Below, one piece after another: positions 16,455 to 28,589 of a stretch of 42,662 nt of DNA. Where the stretch lies: NCBI RefSeq assembly GCF_024539675.1, contig NZ_JAHHIT010000086.1:1-42662 (forward strand). The letters are read 5' to 3'. The notes beneath the pieces are model-generated. The model made no database searches. It was not told where the DNA came from and saw only the letters and a list, made by a program, of their open reading frames with translations. The first letter of the stretch is position 1; each line of letters opens with the position of its first letter. The stretch is from Streptomyces hilarionis (GTDB lineage Bacteria; Actinomycetota; Actinomycetes; Streptomycetales; Streptomycetaceae). A program made the position numbers and the translations under genes.

Positions 16455-16506
16455 GAACGCCGAAGGGCGGCCGGTGTCGTGGGACACCGGCCGCCCTTCG
16501 GCGTTC
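16455..16506. terminator. Bidirectional terminator between ESX ATPase and ribF
   Basis: A perfect 24-bp inverted repeat (16455-16478 with 16483-16506) with a 4-nt loop lies between the converging stop codons of the ATPase gene (16447) and ribF (16526). It should terminate transcription from both sides and marks the right boundary of the ESX locus. Confidence 0.9.
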
Positions 16507-16525
16507 ACGGTCGGACCGTGCGCGG

Positions 16526-17476
16526 CTACGGCTGCTGCGCCGCCACCAGCTCCCGGCAGCGCTGCACGTCGCGCGCCATCTGCTCCAACAGGCCTTCCAG
16601 CGACTCGAACCTGGCCTGACCGCGCACGAAGGCGAGGAAGTCGACGGCGACGTGCAGACCGTAGAGGTCGAGGCCCACGCGGTCGATGGCGTAGGCCTCC
16701 ACCGTGCGTTCCGTGCCGTCGAACTGCGGGTTCGTGCCGACCGAGATCGCGGCCGGCATCGCCTCGCCGGCCGCGTGCAACCAGCCCGCGTAGACGCCGT
16801 CCGCCGGGATCGCGGTGTGCGGGAGCGTCTCGACGTTCGCGGTGGGGAAGCCGAGTTCGCGGCCCCGCTGGGCCCCGCGCACCACGACGCCCTCGACCCG
16901 GTGCGGACGGCCGAGGATCTCGGCGGCGCCCGCGAGATCGCCCTCGGCGACCAGCCTGCGGGTCAGGGTCGAGGAGAACGGCTGCCCGCCGCCCGCCTCA
17001 CCGCACAGCACCAGGTCGACGACCTCGACGTCGAAGTCGTACACCTTGCCCTGCTCGGCGAGGAAGTCGACGTTGCCCGCCGCCTTGTGGCCGAAGCGGA
17101 AGTTCGGGCCTTCGACGACCGCCTTGGCGTGCAGCCGGTCGACGAGGACCTTCACCACGAAGTCGGCGGGCGAGAGCTTCGAGAACTCCGTCGTGAACGG
17201 CAGGATCAGGACGGCGTCGACGCCCAGGTGCGCCATCAGTTCGGCGCGGCGGAGGTGCGGGGCGAGCAACGGGGGGTGGCTGCCGGGGCGGACGACCTCG
17301 CTGGGGTGCGGGTCGAAGGTGACGACGACCACGGGAACGCCCAGCTCACGGCCGCGGTCCACGGCATGCTGGATGATCAGCTGGTGCCCGCGGTGGACCC
17401 CGTCGTAGGACCCGATGGTGACGACGCTGCGTCCCCAGTCCTCGGGGATGTCCTCCAAGCCACGCCAGCGCTGCAC
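16526..17476 (-). CDS. ribF: Bifunctional riboflavin kinase / FAD synthetase
   Basis: This 316-aa enzyme phosphorylates riboflavin to FMN and adenylates FMN to FAD. The N-terminal adenylyltransferase half has the nucleotidyltransferase motif GSYDGVHRGH near residues 22-31 and FDPHP shortly after. The C-terminal flavokinase half has GRELGFPTAN and the VGTNPQFDGTERTVE segment with the catalytic Glu. Usual bacterial RibF has Phe or Tyr before DGVH, so both activities should be intact. The GTG start (17474-17476) has GAGGAG nine bases upstream; the frame is open further upstream without family sequence. The truB/ribF neighbourhood is common in bacteria, but here a 4.2-kb gene separates them. Confidence 0.95.
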   Translation of the reverse strand: MQRWRGLEDIPEDWGRSVVTIGSYDGVHRGHQLIIQHAVDRGRELGVPVVVVTFDPHPSEVVRPGSHPPLLAPHLRRAELMAHLGVDAVLILPFTTEFSKLSPADFVVKVLVDRLHAKAVVEGPNFRFGHKAAGNVDFLAEQGKVYDFDVEVVDLVLCGEAGGGQPFSSTLTRRLVAEGDLAGAAEILGRPHRVEGVVVRGAQRGRELGFPTANVETLPHTAIPADGVYAGWLHAAGEAMPAAISVGTNPQFDGTERTVEAYAIDRVGLDLYGLHVAVDFLAFVRGQARFESLEGLLEQMARDVQRCRELVAAQQP

Positions 17477-17609
17477 TGTGACCGCTCCTCGAACCCGTGT
17501 CCGTATCCACTGTTGTCTCTTACGCAGGTCTAAGGGTGCCATGCCGGGTGCTCCGGGCCCGCATCGGCATGGAGGCTGTGACCCGGCACACTGGCCCGGC
17601 CCGGCGTGC

Positions 17610-20600
17610 TCACGCGGGCACGCGCGCTCCCGCCAGGCTCTCCAGCGTCCGGCGGGCGCCGGGGCCGACCAGCGCGTCCCACTCTCCCGGCGCCCGGACG
17701 AGCCAGTCCACCGCCTGCGCGGCGAATCCCGGCACATGGCGTCCGAGGTCGACGAGCCCGCGGTCGAAGCGGGTCGCGCCGTCGGGGGTGCGGACGAGGA
17801 GCAGGCCGGTGCGGTGGACGAGGGCGCGCAGGTCCTCGCCGGCGCGTCCGGCGCACCCGTACAGGACGGCGGTCAGGACGGCCGGGGCGCGTTCGTGCGT
17901 GAGGAGGTGGTCCAGGAGTTCACGGCGGAGCGGGGCGGACGGCGGGGCGCCGGGAGCGGCCAGCACGCCGCCCAGGGCGGCCCGCGCCCGCTCGGGGCAG
18001 TCCGCGTCCAACAGGCCCCGGACCAGCGGGAGGAGGGCGGAGTACGCGGTGGGCCCGTCGTCGAGGCGACGGCCGACGGAGGCGGCCAGGCGCCCGGCGC
18101 TCTCCGGCCGGCGTTCCAGCGCCTCCCGCACGAGCGCGGCGATCCGGGGCGCCAGCGCGGGAGGCGTGGCCTCGACGAGGGCGACCAGGACGCCGTCCCC
18201 GTCCGCCCGGCCCCTTTCCCGCTCGGTCCCTTCCGGCCCGTCCCCGTCCGTCCAGGCGGTGTTGGTGCCGCCGTCGTCCGCCGGGGTGGGGCTGTCCGTG
18301 CCGTCGGGGGCCGGCCGGCCGCGGCCGAGCAGCCGGGTCCGGACCGCGTGCAGGACCGGCTCGGGATGGGTGTCCAGTGCGGTGAGGAGCGCGTCCGGGG
18401 GCAGCCGCGGGTCGCCCGCCGCGAAACGCTCCAGAGCCTGTGCGAGGTGGTGGGCGCGTGTCTCCGGGTCCCGGACAAGGAGGGCGAGCGCGCCGCCGTG
18501 CAGGGTGCGGTCGGCCGGTCGGGCGAGCAGGGCGCGGGCGGCGCGGCGCAGCAGCAGGCGGTCGTGTCCGGTGCGGACGTGGGGCGCCACGCGCGCCCCG
18601 TGCGTCATCGCCGCCGACCGCCGTGCGGGCCGCGCGTCGTGCGCCCACCGGTCGACGGCCCGGCACAGGGCGGACGGTTCCTCCTCCGCCAGCACCGCGA
18701 GCAGTTCGTCGGCGCGGGGATGGGCGCAGTCGGCGAGGGCCTCGGTGAGGTCGTCGGGCGCCCGGTGGCGGTGGGTGTGCAGCAGGGCCTGCGCCGCGGT
18801 CGCCACGGTCGCGTGCGGGGTTGCGGGCAGCGGCCGCTCGTCGTCGAACCAGTGCGTGAGGTGCGGCTGTACGGCGGTGGGGGCGGCGGCGAGGAGGCCG
18901 GCGACGGCGTCGAGGTAGCGGGGGGCGTCCGCGTCGTGCGGGGCGCCGTCGGCGAGGACCAGGCGGCGCAGCAGGTCGAGGCGCGCGTCGGACGGGAGGG
19001 CGAGCCGCGTCCAGAAGGCGGGGCCGAGGTCCGCGCAGCGGGCGGCGTCCGTGGCGCCGGCGCCGATCCGGTCCGCGATCAGGCGCAGGACGGCCGTGTA
19101 CGGGGTGGCGTCGGGGACGCGCAGCAGGGTCCCGGTGAGCAGGCGGGCGGCCCACCACGAGTCCGGGTCGGCCTCCAGGGCGTGGGTGAGCTCGCGCAGC
19201 TGGGCGGCGAGCCGGTGCGGGCCCTGCTGACAGGCGAGGAGCAGCAGGGCCTCGACGACGGGACCGATGCGGTGGTGCGGGACGGGCAGCGGACGGCCGT
19301 CCTCGGCGGGGGCGTCGGGGCGGTGGACCAGGGCACGCAGTGCCTCGTCCAGGTCGAGGTGGGCGCCCTGGATCCAGTCGGCGAGTTCCTCGTGGGCGAA
19401 GCGGTAGCCGTCGCCGGCCGGCACGAGGAGGCCCTCGGCGAGGACGGCGGAGGCCCAGCCCGTTCCGCCGCCGAGCCGGGCGGGCGCGGGCCCCCACGGG
19501 AAGACCGCCTCGAACGACGCCCGGTCCAGACCGCCCTGTCCGGGGCCGAGGCTGCGTCGGGCGGCGTCGTGCACCTGGCCGGAGACCTTCGCCGCGAGGC
19601 GTCGTACAGCGGTGCCGCGCAGCCCGTTGGCGGCGGCGAGGCGGACCGCGACGCGCAGGCACATCAGGTCGAGGTGGGCGGAGAGGACGTCGTCGCGGTC
19701 GACGGGGACCTGGTCGGGCGGGCCGCCGGGGAGCGCGGCGCGGACCTCGCCGAGCAGGCGCAGGGTGAGCGGGTGCCGGTCGTCGGGGGCGGCGAGCGCG
19801 CCCTCGGGGAGACAGTGGCGGGCGCGGGCCTCGCGCGCCTCGTCCGGGGTGAAGTCGCCCAGGCGGACGCAGGGCGGGAGCGGATCCCCGGGGGCCGCGG
19901 CTCCGTACAGCGTCCCCGGCGGGAACAGGGCTCCGGCGTGCTCCCAGTACTCGTTCCGGCACGCCACCACCAGCCGCGCGCCCGTCTCCCTCAGCCACCG
20001 TGCCGTGCCGTCGGTCCACTCGGTGAGCCGGTGGGCGAGGACCGGGGGCATCTCCTCGGGGCCGTCGAGGAGGAGCAGCAGCGGGCGTCCGACGGTGCGC
20101 GCGAGCCGGGCGAGCCGCTCCGGGGTGACGTCCCCGAGGTCGGCGCCGGTGGGACCGGCGGCCGGGGAGGGGGTCGCGGCCCACCCCGGTCGCGAGGCCG
20201 CCACGATGCGGGCGGCCCTGGCCAGGGTGCGGCGGGCCGCGTCCGCGAGCGACTCGTCCTCGTCGTGCAGGTCGGCGCCGCGCAGCCACAGGGTGGGGGC
20301 GGGCCGGGAGCCGCGTGAGCGGCGGGCGGCGAGGGCCGCGAGTTCCGTCGTCCGGCCGCTGCCCGGGGCGCCGACCAGGCCGAGGACGGCGGCCGGACTC
20401 GCCGCGAACCGGGCGAACTCCTCCACGACGAGGGCCCGTTCGACGGGTACCGAGGCGGCGGTGCGGGATCCCCTGCCGGTGCGGTCGGGGGTGTGGTGCA
20501 GCGCGCCGGGCGGGCCGTCCGAGCCGACGGACGTGGCCGTGAGCTCCAGGACGCCCGCCAGGTTGAGGTCCGCGCCGTACGCCGGGACGGTGGCCGCGTT

Positions 20601-21779
20601 GCGGGCGAGCAGCTCGCCGAGGGGCCCCTCGGCCCACGCCCGCGTCGCCTCGGCGTCAGGGGAGATTCCGGTCGGCCCCGGGCCCTCGGCTGTTCCCGCA
20701 TGCCCCGCCGTCGCCGGGCGACCGCGGTCTCCCGCCCCGCCCGCACCGCCCGCACCGCCGGGAGCGGCCGTGGCCCCTGCGGGTCCGGTAGCCCTGGCCC
20801 CCGCATCGCCGGAAGCCTGCGCCGCTCCCGCCGTCGGCAGGGCGCCTGCCGCGGCCGCCGTCCGCCCGGTCGGCGCGGTCGGCGACGGCGTTGCCCGCAT
20901 CCGCACGCCGTCGACCGCGGCCCCGTCCCCGTCCTCGGGGATCGCGACGCCGTCGGCCGCCATCGCCTCTCCCGGAATCCCGGCGCCGTCTGACGAATGC
21001 GCCTCCTCCGTCGGCGCCGGGAACTCCCCCGTCGCCCGGCCGGCCGCCGGGGCCGTCCCGGTCGTCGTGGACGTCGAACCGGTCGGGGACGCCGTGGCCG
21101 ACTCGCCGTGGTGCTCGCCCTGTTGGTCGCGGTTCGTGCCGGTGCGGGGGCGCAGCGGCACGGCGAAGCCGGTGTCGCGGTGGCCGCAGCGCAGGGCGGT
21201 GCCGAGGACGGCGACGACGGCGCCGGTCCGGGCGTCGAGGACGGGGCCGCCGGCCGCGCCGCCGCCGGGCCGCAGCGCGTCCCGGCCCGCGGTGCCGATC
21301 GCCAACTCCAGGGCGCGGTCGAGGAGGTGGGGGCGGTCCGTCGCCGTGTAGGTCGCGGTGGTCTCGGCCAGCACCCGCGCCTCACGCCAGCAGCCGGCGG
21401 CCACCCGGACGTAGCGGCCGCTCTCCACGCCCTGCCGCACGGTCACGGGCAGCGGATCCGCGCCGAGACCCTCGGTGCGCACGAGGGCGAGGTCGAGTTC
21501 GGGCAGCGCGGTGACCGCATCGGCCGTCACGACGCAGGTGCGGTCGCCGTCGGTGTGCAGGACGAGCCCGGGCAGGCCGTCGACCGCCTCGTGGCTGGTG
21601 ATCACCGTGCCGTGGTGGTCGGCGACGAAACCGGCGCCGCGCGGCCGGCCGTCGAGGTCCCTGATGCGGACGAGGTGGGGGCCGGAGTCCGGGGCGGCGC
21701 GGGAGGCGTCGGCCTGACCGTCCTGGGGCGCGTCGCGCCCGCAGTCGTGCCACGGTGCCCGCGGGCCCCGTCCCGCCAT
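17610..21779 (-). CDS. Trypsin-fold plus P-loop NTPase protein with altered active sites
   Basis: This 1389-aa protein has an N-terminal trypsin-like domain (about 33-212) with His63 (TSHEAV) and Asp96 (LDLALV) in place, but the expected GDSGGP reads GAAGGP (174-179), so the nucleophile Ser is Ala176. A low-complexity Ala/Gly/Thr linker (about 213-370) leads to a P-loop domain. Its Walker A is GAPGSGRTT (470-478), with Arg476 where Lys is normal; Walker B is LLLLLDGPEE (Asp572). The rest (about 700-1389) is Leu/Ala/Arg-rich and helical, like the repeats of STAND NTPases. ATG start with GGGAGGT seven bases upstream. Such protease-NTPase-repeat proteins are thought to sense and signal, some in phage defence. 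With both active sites altered this one may be a scaffold or sensor. No transfer signature is evident; it lies within core genes. Confidence 0.85.
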   Translation of the reverse strand: MAGRGPRAPWHDCGRDAPQDGQADASRAAPDSGPHLVRIRDLDGRPRGAGFVADHHGTVITSHEAVDGLPGLVLHTDGDRTCVVTADAVTALPELDLALVRTEGLGADPLPVTVRQGVESGRYVRVAAGCWREARVLAETTATYTATDRPHLLDRALELAIGTAGRDALRPGGGAAGGPVLDARTGAVVAVLGTALRCGHRDTGFAVPLRPRTGTNRDQQGEHHGESATASPTGSTSTTTGTAPAAGRATGEFPAPTEEAHSSDGAGIPGEAMAADGVAIPEDGDGAAVDGVRMRATPSPTAPTGRTAAAAGALPTAGAAQASGDAGARATGPAGATAAPGGAGGAGGAGDRGRPATAGHAGTAEGPGPTGISPDAEATRAWAEGPLGELLARNAATVPAYGADLNLAGVLELTATSVGSDGPPGALHHTPDRTGRGSRTAASVPVERALVVEEFARFAASPAAVLGLVGAPGSGRTTELAALAARRSRGSRPAPTLWLRGADLHDEDESLADAARRTLARAARIVAASRPGWAATPSPAAGPTGADLGDVTPERLARLARTVGRPLLLLLDGPEEMPPVLAHRLTEWTDGTARWLRETGARLVVACRNEYWEHAGALFPPGTLYGAAAPGDPLPPCVRLGDFTPDEAREARARHCLPEGALAAPDDRHPLTLRLLGEVRAALPGGPPDQVPVDRDDVLSAHLDLMCLRVAVRLAAANGLRGTAVRRLAAKVSGQVHDAARRSLGPGQGGLDRASFEAVFPWGPAPARLGGGTGWASAVLAEGLLVPAGDGYRFAHEELADWIQGAHLDLDEALRALVHRPDAPAEDGRPLPVPHHRIGPVVEALLLLACQQGPHRLAAQLRELTHALEADPDSWWAARLLTGTLLRVPDATPYTAVLRLIADRIGAGATDAARCADLGPAFWTRLALPSDARLDLLRRLVLADGAPHDADAPRYLDAVAGLLAAAPTAVQPHLTHWFDDERPLPATPHATVATAAQALLHTHRHRAPDDLTEALADCAHPRADELLAVLAEEEPSALCRAVDRWAHDARPARRSAAMTHGARVAPHVRTGHDRLLLRRAARALLARPADRTLHGGALALLVRDPETRAHHLAQALERFAAGDPRLPPDALLTALDTHPEPVLHAVRTRLLGRGRPAPDGTDSPTPADDGGTNTAWTDGDGPEGTERERGRADGDGVLVALVEATPPALAPRIAALVREALERRPESAGRLAASVGRRLDDGPTAYSALLPLVRGLLDADCPERARAALGGVLAAPGAPPSAPLRRELLDHLLTHERAPAVLTAVLYGCAGRAGEDLRALVHRTGLLLVRTPDGATRFDRGLVDLGRHVPGFAAQAVDWLVRAPGEWDALVGPGARRTLESLAGARVPA

Positions 21780-21964
21780 CGTCGTACCTCCCGCAGCGCC
21801 CGCGTGTCCTGCGTACGACGGTAGGGGCGAGTTGATCAGCGGGACAGATCGTCGAGCGAAAGCGCCCCCCTGCGCTCCCTCGGTTCACTCCGAGCGCCTG
21901 CCCGGACGGGTGAATGAAGAGGGGGCCCCGGACACACGCTAGAGGTGGGGGAACCGAGGGGGGA

Positions 21965-22010
21965 CCGTGGAGCGGCGGCGCAGTACGACCCCGTGTTCGC
22001 CGCTCCACGG
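21965..22010 (-). terminator. Hairpin terminator downstream of truB
   Basis: A perfect 13-bp inverted repeat (21965-21977 with 21998-22010, 20-nt loop) lies 16 bp after the truB stop codon on the minus strand. It should end the DUF503-rbfA-truB transcript before the 1389-aa gene, whose own promoter would then lie in 21780-21960. Confidence 0.65.
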
Positions 22011-22026
22011 GCCGGAGGGAAAGGCC

Positions 22027-22932
22027 TCAGCCGAGCACGGCGAGGCTCTTCGCCTTGCCCTTCTGCTCCTCCACCAGGGCCAGGAAGCGGTCTTCGGGAT
22101 CGAAGACGGCCACGGCGCCCGCGTCGGCGTACTCCTCGGGCATCTCCAGGCGTACACCGTTGAGGAGGAGCCGGGCCCGCTTGGCGTCCACGTTCCAGCG
22201 GGGGAACGCGGCGGCGGCCGCCTGGGCGATCGGCATCACGCTCAGCTCCTGCTGGAGCTGGTCGAGCGTCTTCGCCGAGTCCAGCTTGTAGGGGCCGACA
22301 CGGGTGCGGCGCAGGGCGGTGAGGTGGCCGCCGACGCCGAGTCCGGCGCCCAGGTCGCGGGCCAGGGCCCGGATGTAGGTGCCGGAGGAGCAGACGACGG
22401 ACACGACCAGGTCGAGCACGGGAGTGCCGTCCTCGGCGACGGCGTCGCGGACGTCGTACACGGAGAACGAGGAGACGGTGACCGGGCGGGCCGGGATCTC
22501 GAAGTCCTCGCCGTCACGGGCCCGCTTGTAGGAGCGGACCCCGTTGATCTTGATGGCGCTGACCTTGGACGGCACCTGCATGATGGCGCCGCTCAGCTCG
22601 GCGATGCCCGCGTCGATCGCTTCCCGGGTGACCTTCGAGGCGTCCGCGGACCCCGTGATCTCGCCCTCGGCGTCGTCGGTCAGGGTCGTCTGGCCGAGCC
22701 GGACGGTGCCCAGGTACTCCTTCTCGGTGAGCGCGAGGTGCCCGAGGAGCTTGGTCGCCTTCTCGACGCCGAGGACGAGGACGCCCGTGGCCATCGGGTC
22801 GAGCGTGCCGGCGTGGCCGACGCGGCGGGTTCCCGCGATCCCCCGCATCTTGGCCACGACGTCGTGCGAGGTGAAGCCCGACGGCTTGTCGACGATGACC
22901 AGGCCGTCGGGCGGGGTCGGCTTGCGGTTCAT
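22027..22932 (-). CDS. truB: tRNA pseudouridine(55) synthase
   Basis: This 301-aa enzyme makes pseudouridine 55 in the T loop of tRNAs. The N-terminal catalytic domain opens with GLVIVDKPSGFTSHD and carries the motif GHAGTLDPMATGVL with catalytic Asp45. KEYLGTVRLG, the downstream motif VSVVCSSGTYIRALARD and a C-terminal PUA-like domain follow. Its length is normal for actinobacterial TruB. The ATG (22930-22932) overlaps the rbfA stop by one base (TGATG), so the two are coupled. Confidence 0.96.
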   Translation of the reverse strand: MNRKPTPPDGLVIVDKPSGFTSHDVVAKMRGIAGTRRVGHAGTLDPMATGVLVLGVEKATKLLGHLALTEKEYLGTVRLGQTTLTDDAEGEITGSADASKVTREAIDAGIAELSGAIMQVPSKVSAIKINGVRSYKRARDGEDFEIPARPVTVSSFSVYDVRDAVAEDGTPVLDLVVSVVCSSGTYIRALARDLGAGLGVGGHLTALRRTRVGPYKLDSAKTLDQLQQELSVMPIAQAAAAAFPRWNVDAKRARLLLNGVRLEMPEEYADAGAVAVFDPEDRFLALVEEQKGKAKSLAVLG

Positions 22933-23381
22933 CAGGCGGAGTCGTCCGTCTCGTCCTCGTCACCGGGCTTCTTGTACGGGTCGGCGTCGCCCGCGTAGCC
23001 GGCGCCCGCGGACACCTCGCGGACCTTCTCGTCGGCGGCGCGCGCCTTGTCGAGGAGGTCGTCGATGGTGCGGGCGTTGTCCGGCAGGGCGTCGGCGACG
23101 AAGGCCAGCGTCGGCGTGAACTTCACGCCCGCGGCCCGGCCCACCTCGGAGCGCAGGACGCCCTTGGCGCTCTCCAGGCCGGCGGCCGCGGCCGCCCGCT
23201 CCTCGTCGTCCCCGTAGACGGTGTAGAAGACGGTCGCCTCCCTGAGGTCGCCCGTGACGCGGGTGTCCGTGATGGTGACGTGGGAGCCGAGCCGCGGGTC
23301 CTTGATCCCGCGCTGGAGCTTCTGGGCCACCACCTGCTGGATGAGGTCCGCCAGCCTCTTGGCGCGCGCGTTGTCGGCCAC
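22932..23381 (-). CDS. rbfA: 30S ribosome-binding factor RbfA
   Basis: This 149-aa KH-fold protein assists late 30S maturation near the 16S rRNA 5' end. It has the family start (RAKRLADLIQQVVAQKLQRGIKDPR), the strand VTITDTRVTGDLREATVFYTV and the region RTPTL-like KFTPTLAFVADALPDNARTIDDLL. An acidic Asp/Glu-rich tail follows from about 130. The GTG start is at 23379-23381. Its stop overlaps truB. Confidence 0.95.
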   Translation of the reverse strand: MADNARAKRLADLIQQVVAQKLQRGIKDPRLGSHVTITDTRVTGDLREATVFYTVYGDDEERAAAAAGLESAKGVLRSEVGRAAGVKFTPTLAFVADALPDNARTIDDLLDKARAADEKVREVSAGAGYAGDADPYKKPGDEDETDDSA

Positions 23382-23441
23382 TGGTCCGTCTCCCGTTCTT
23401 TCTTCTGCTCTTGCGTTTCGCGTGGTAGGTCGGTCGGTCAG

Positions 23442-23735
23442 TCAGTCGTCTTCGCCGTGGAAGCGCCGTCTGACCGACAGCAGTTCCACCTCGGGGCGCC
23501 CGGCGACCAGCCGTTCGCACCGGTCCAGCACGTCGGTCAGGTGCTCCGCGTCACCCGAGACCACGGCGAGGCCGATCCTGGCCCTGCGGTGAAGGTCCTG
23601 GTCGTCCACCTCGGCCACGCTCACCGCGAACTTGCGCTGGAGCTCGGCGACGATGGGACGGACGACGGAGCGCTTCTCCTTCAGCGAATGTACGTCGCCG
23701 AGGAGGAGGTCGAAGGACAGAGTCCCCACGTACAT
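23442..23735 (-). CDS. DUF503 family protein (YlxP-like)
   Basis: This 97-aa protein begins MYVGTLSFDLLLGDVHSLKEKRS, the conserved DUF503 N-terminus, and continues with AVSVAEVDDQDLHRRARIGLAVVSGD. The family, known as YlxP in Bacillus, travels with infB and rbfA and has been linked to ribosome maturation. The start was put at the ATG at 23733-23735 because family similarity starts there; the frame is open 21 codons more. It lies 60 bp before rbfA. Confidence 0.92.
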   Translation of the reverse strand: MYVGTLSFDLLLGDVHSLKEKRSVVRPIVAELQRKFAVSVAEVDDQDLHRRARIGLAVVSGDAEHLTDVLDRCERLVAGRPEVELLSVRRRFHGEDD

Positions 23736-23865
23736 GTGTGTAACCGGTTCACCCGCCGGTACGGGATCGACGGCCCTGCCGCCGTGGGACAGGGACATCG
23801 AGAACGGTACAGCGTTCCCGGCGACGGCTCGACGGGGTTTTGCCCGGCTGGGCGTGCGCCGGACG

Positions 23866-23908
23866 CCGGACCGGCCGGCGGGGAGCGATCCCCCGCCGGC
23901 CGGTCCGG
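23866..23908 (-). terminator. Strong terminator after infB
   Basis: A perfect 18-bp inverted repeat (23866-23883 with 23891-23908, 7-nt loop) begins about 11 bp after the infB stop on the minus strand. It separates the rimP-nusA-ylxR-infB transcript from DUF503-rbfA-truB, which must then have a promoter in about 23736-23865 or depend on read-through. Confidence 0.85.
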
Positions 23909-23919
23909 GCCATGGGTGC

Positions 23920-27054
<3,135 letters not shown>

Positions 27055-27201
27055 TTCGCTCCTTTTAGGTCCGGGTGTGTCCGGACCGTCGCTACTTCAT
27101 GGGCGTACTCATCGCGTGCTCATCGAGTGCTCATCGCAATCTCGACCTACTTCCAACTCGCGGGGTACCAGAGCCGCACGGGGGTCCCGTGCGACGCCTT
27201 C

Positions 27202-27498
27202 TTACGGTGTCGCCTGATCGGCAACGGTCGTCTGCTCGACGTACTGGCGCAACGCGTTCGTGTCGAGCGCTCCCGGGGCTCGCAACGCCCTCGTGAACGC
27301 CCGGCGGCGCACCGCCTGGTCGAGACAGACCGAGGCGGGATGCAGATACGCACCCCGGCCGGGCAGCGTACCGCGATGATCGGGGACGCATGCGTCCTTG
27401 ATCGCCACGATGCGCAGCAGCTCCGTCTTGGCCGCCCGCTTCCGGCACCCCACACAGGTGCGTTCAGGGCATGCTCCGGCTTGCGTCCGGCCAGACAC
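27202..27498 (-). CDS. ylxR: YlxR family RNA-binding protein
   Basis: This 98-aa basic protein has the DUF448/YlxR signature RTCVGCRKR (14-22) and GRGAYLHP. It lies between nusA and infB, its usual place. The family is a predicted RNA-binding protein. The GTG start (27496-27498) has GGAGG about 12 nt upstream, a rather long spacing. A later start is possible but would cut into the conserved N-terminus. Confidence 0.93.
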   Translation of the reverse strand: MSGRTQAGACPERTCVGCRKRAAKTELLRIVAIKDACVPDHRGTLPGRGAYLHPASVCLDQAVRRRAFTRALRAPGALDTNALRQYVEQTTVADQATP

Positions 27499-27575
27499 AG
27501 TTAAGTCTACCTCCCCGTGCCGACCTCACCCCTATGGGGCAGGAATCGAACACGTGCTGTGACGTACTCTGACGT

Positions 27576-27601
27576 GATCTCAGCCACCTGAGGCCGAGAT
27601 C
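27576..27601 (-). terminator. Hairpin at the end of nusA
   Basis: A 10-bp stem with one mismatch (27576-27585 with 27592-27601, 6-nt loop) overlaps the nusA stop codon. It may be a weak terminator, a processing site or an attenuator between nusA and ylxR-infB. Confidence 0.4.
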
Positions 27602-28587
27602 TATTCCTGCGGCTGTTCGGTGTCCGGACGGATGTCGATGCGCCAGCCGGTCAGCCGGGCGGCGAGCCGGGCGTTCTGCCCTTCCTTGCCGATCGCCAGG
27701 GACAGCTGGTAGTCCGGCACGGTCACGCGCGCGGAACGGGCCGCGAGGTCGACGACCTCCACCTTGGAGACCCGGGCCGGGGACAGCGCGTTGGCCACCA
27801 TCTCGGCCGGGTCGTCGGACCAGTCGACGATGTCGATCTTCTCACCGTTCAGCTCGCCCATCACGTTGCGCACCCGGCCGCCCATCGGGCCGATGCAGGC
27901 GCCCTTGGCGTTCAGACCCGAACGGGTGGACCTGACGGCGATCTTCGTGCGGTGACCGGCCTCGCGGGCGATCGCGGCGATCTCGACGGAGCCGTCGGCG
28001 ATCTCCGGCACCTCCAGGGCGAAGAGCTTCTTCACCAGGTTGGGGTGCGTCCGCGAGAGGGTCACGGACGGGCCGCGCACGCCCTTCGCCACCCGGACGA
28101 CGTACGAGCGCAGGCGCAGGCCGTGCGCGTACGTCTCGCCGGGGACCTGCTCCTGCACCGGCAGGATGGCCTCCAGCTTGCCGATGTCGACGAGCACGTT
28201 TTTCGGGTCGCGGCCCTGCTGGACCACGCCGGTGACGATGTCGCCCTCACGGCCGGCGTACTCGCCGAGCGTCGCGTCGTCCTCGGCGTCGCGCAGGCGT
28301 TGCAGGATGACCTGCTTGGCCGTGGTGGCGGCGATGCGTCCGAAGTCCGACGGGGTGTCGTCGAACGTGCGGGGCTCCTGCCCCTCGTCGAGGTCCTCGG
28401 GGTCCTCCTTCGCCCACACGGTCACGTGCCCGGTCTGCCGGTTGAGCTCCACGCGCGCGTGACGGCGGCTTCCCTCGGTGCGGTGGTAGGCGATGAGGAG
28501 GGCCGACTCGATCGCCTCGACCAGCAGGTCGAAGGAGATCTCCTTCTCCCGTACCAAGCCCCGCAGGGCGCTCATGTCGATGTCCAC
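27601..28587 (-). CDS. nusA: Transcription termination/antitermination factor NusA
   Basis: This 328-aa protein binds RNA polymerase and modulates pausing, termination and antitermination. It shows the N-terminal polymerase-binding domain (MSALRGLVREKEISFDLLVEAIESAL), an S1 domain (EGDIVTGVVQQG, about 113-180) and two KH domains (GACIGPMGGRVRNV; LSLAIGKEGQNARLAARL). It lacks the acidic C-terminal repeats of enterobacterial NusA, as is normal for actinobacteria. The GTG start has AGGAGG seven bases upstream; an ATG four codons in is less well placed. It follows rimP by two bases. Confidence 0.96.
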   Translation of the reverse strand: MDIDMSALRGLVREKEISFDLLVEAIESALLIAYHRTEGSRRHARVELNRQTGHVTVWAKEDPEDLDEGQEPRTFDDTPSDFGRIAATTAKQVILQRLRDAEDDATLGEYAGREGDIVTGVVQQGRDPKNVLVDIGKLEAILPVQEQVPGETYAHGLRLRSYVVRVAKGVRGPSVTLSRTHPNLVKKLFALEVPEIADGSVEIAAIAREAGHRTKIAVRSTRSGLNAKGACIGPMGGRVRNVMGELNGEKIDIVDWSDDPAEMVANALSPARVSKVEVVDLAARSARVTVPDYQLSLAIGKEGQNARLAARLTGWRIDIRPDTEQPQE

Positions 28588-28589
28588 GG

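Noticed and set aside
17415..20318. 967-codon plus-strand open frame opposite the trypsin/NTPase gene
   Set aside because: It is antisense to a gene with recognisable domains. Its translation is repetitive Gly/Arg/Val-rich sequence with no domain, as expected from high-GC codon bias.
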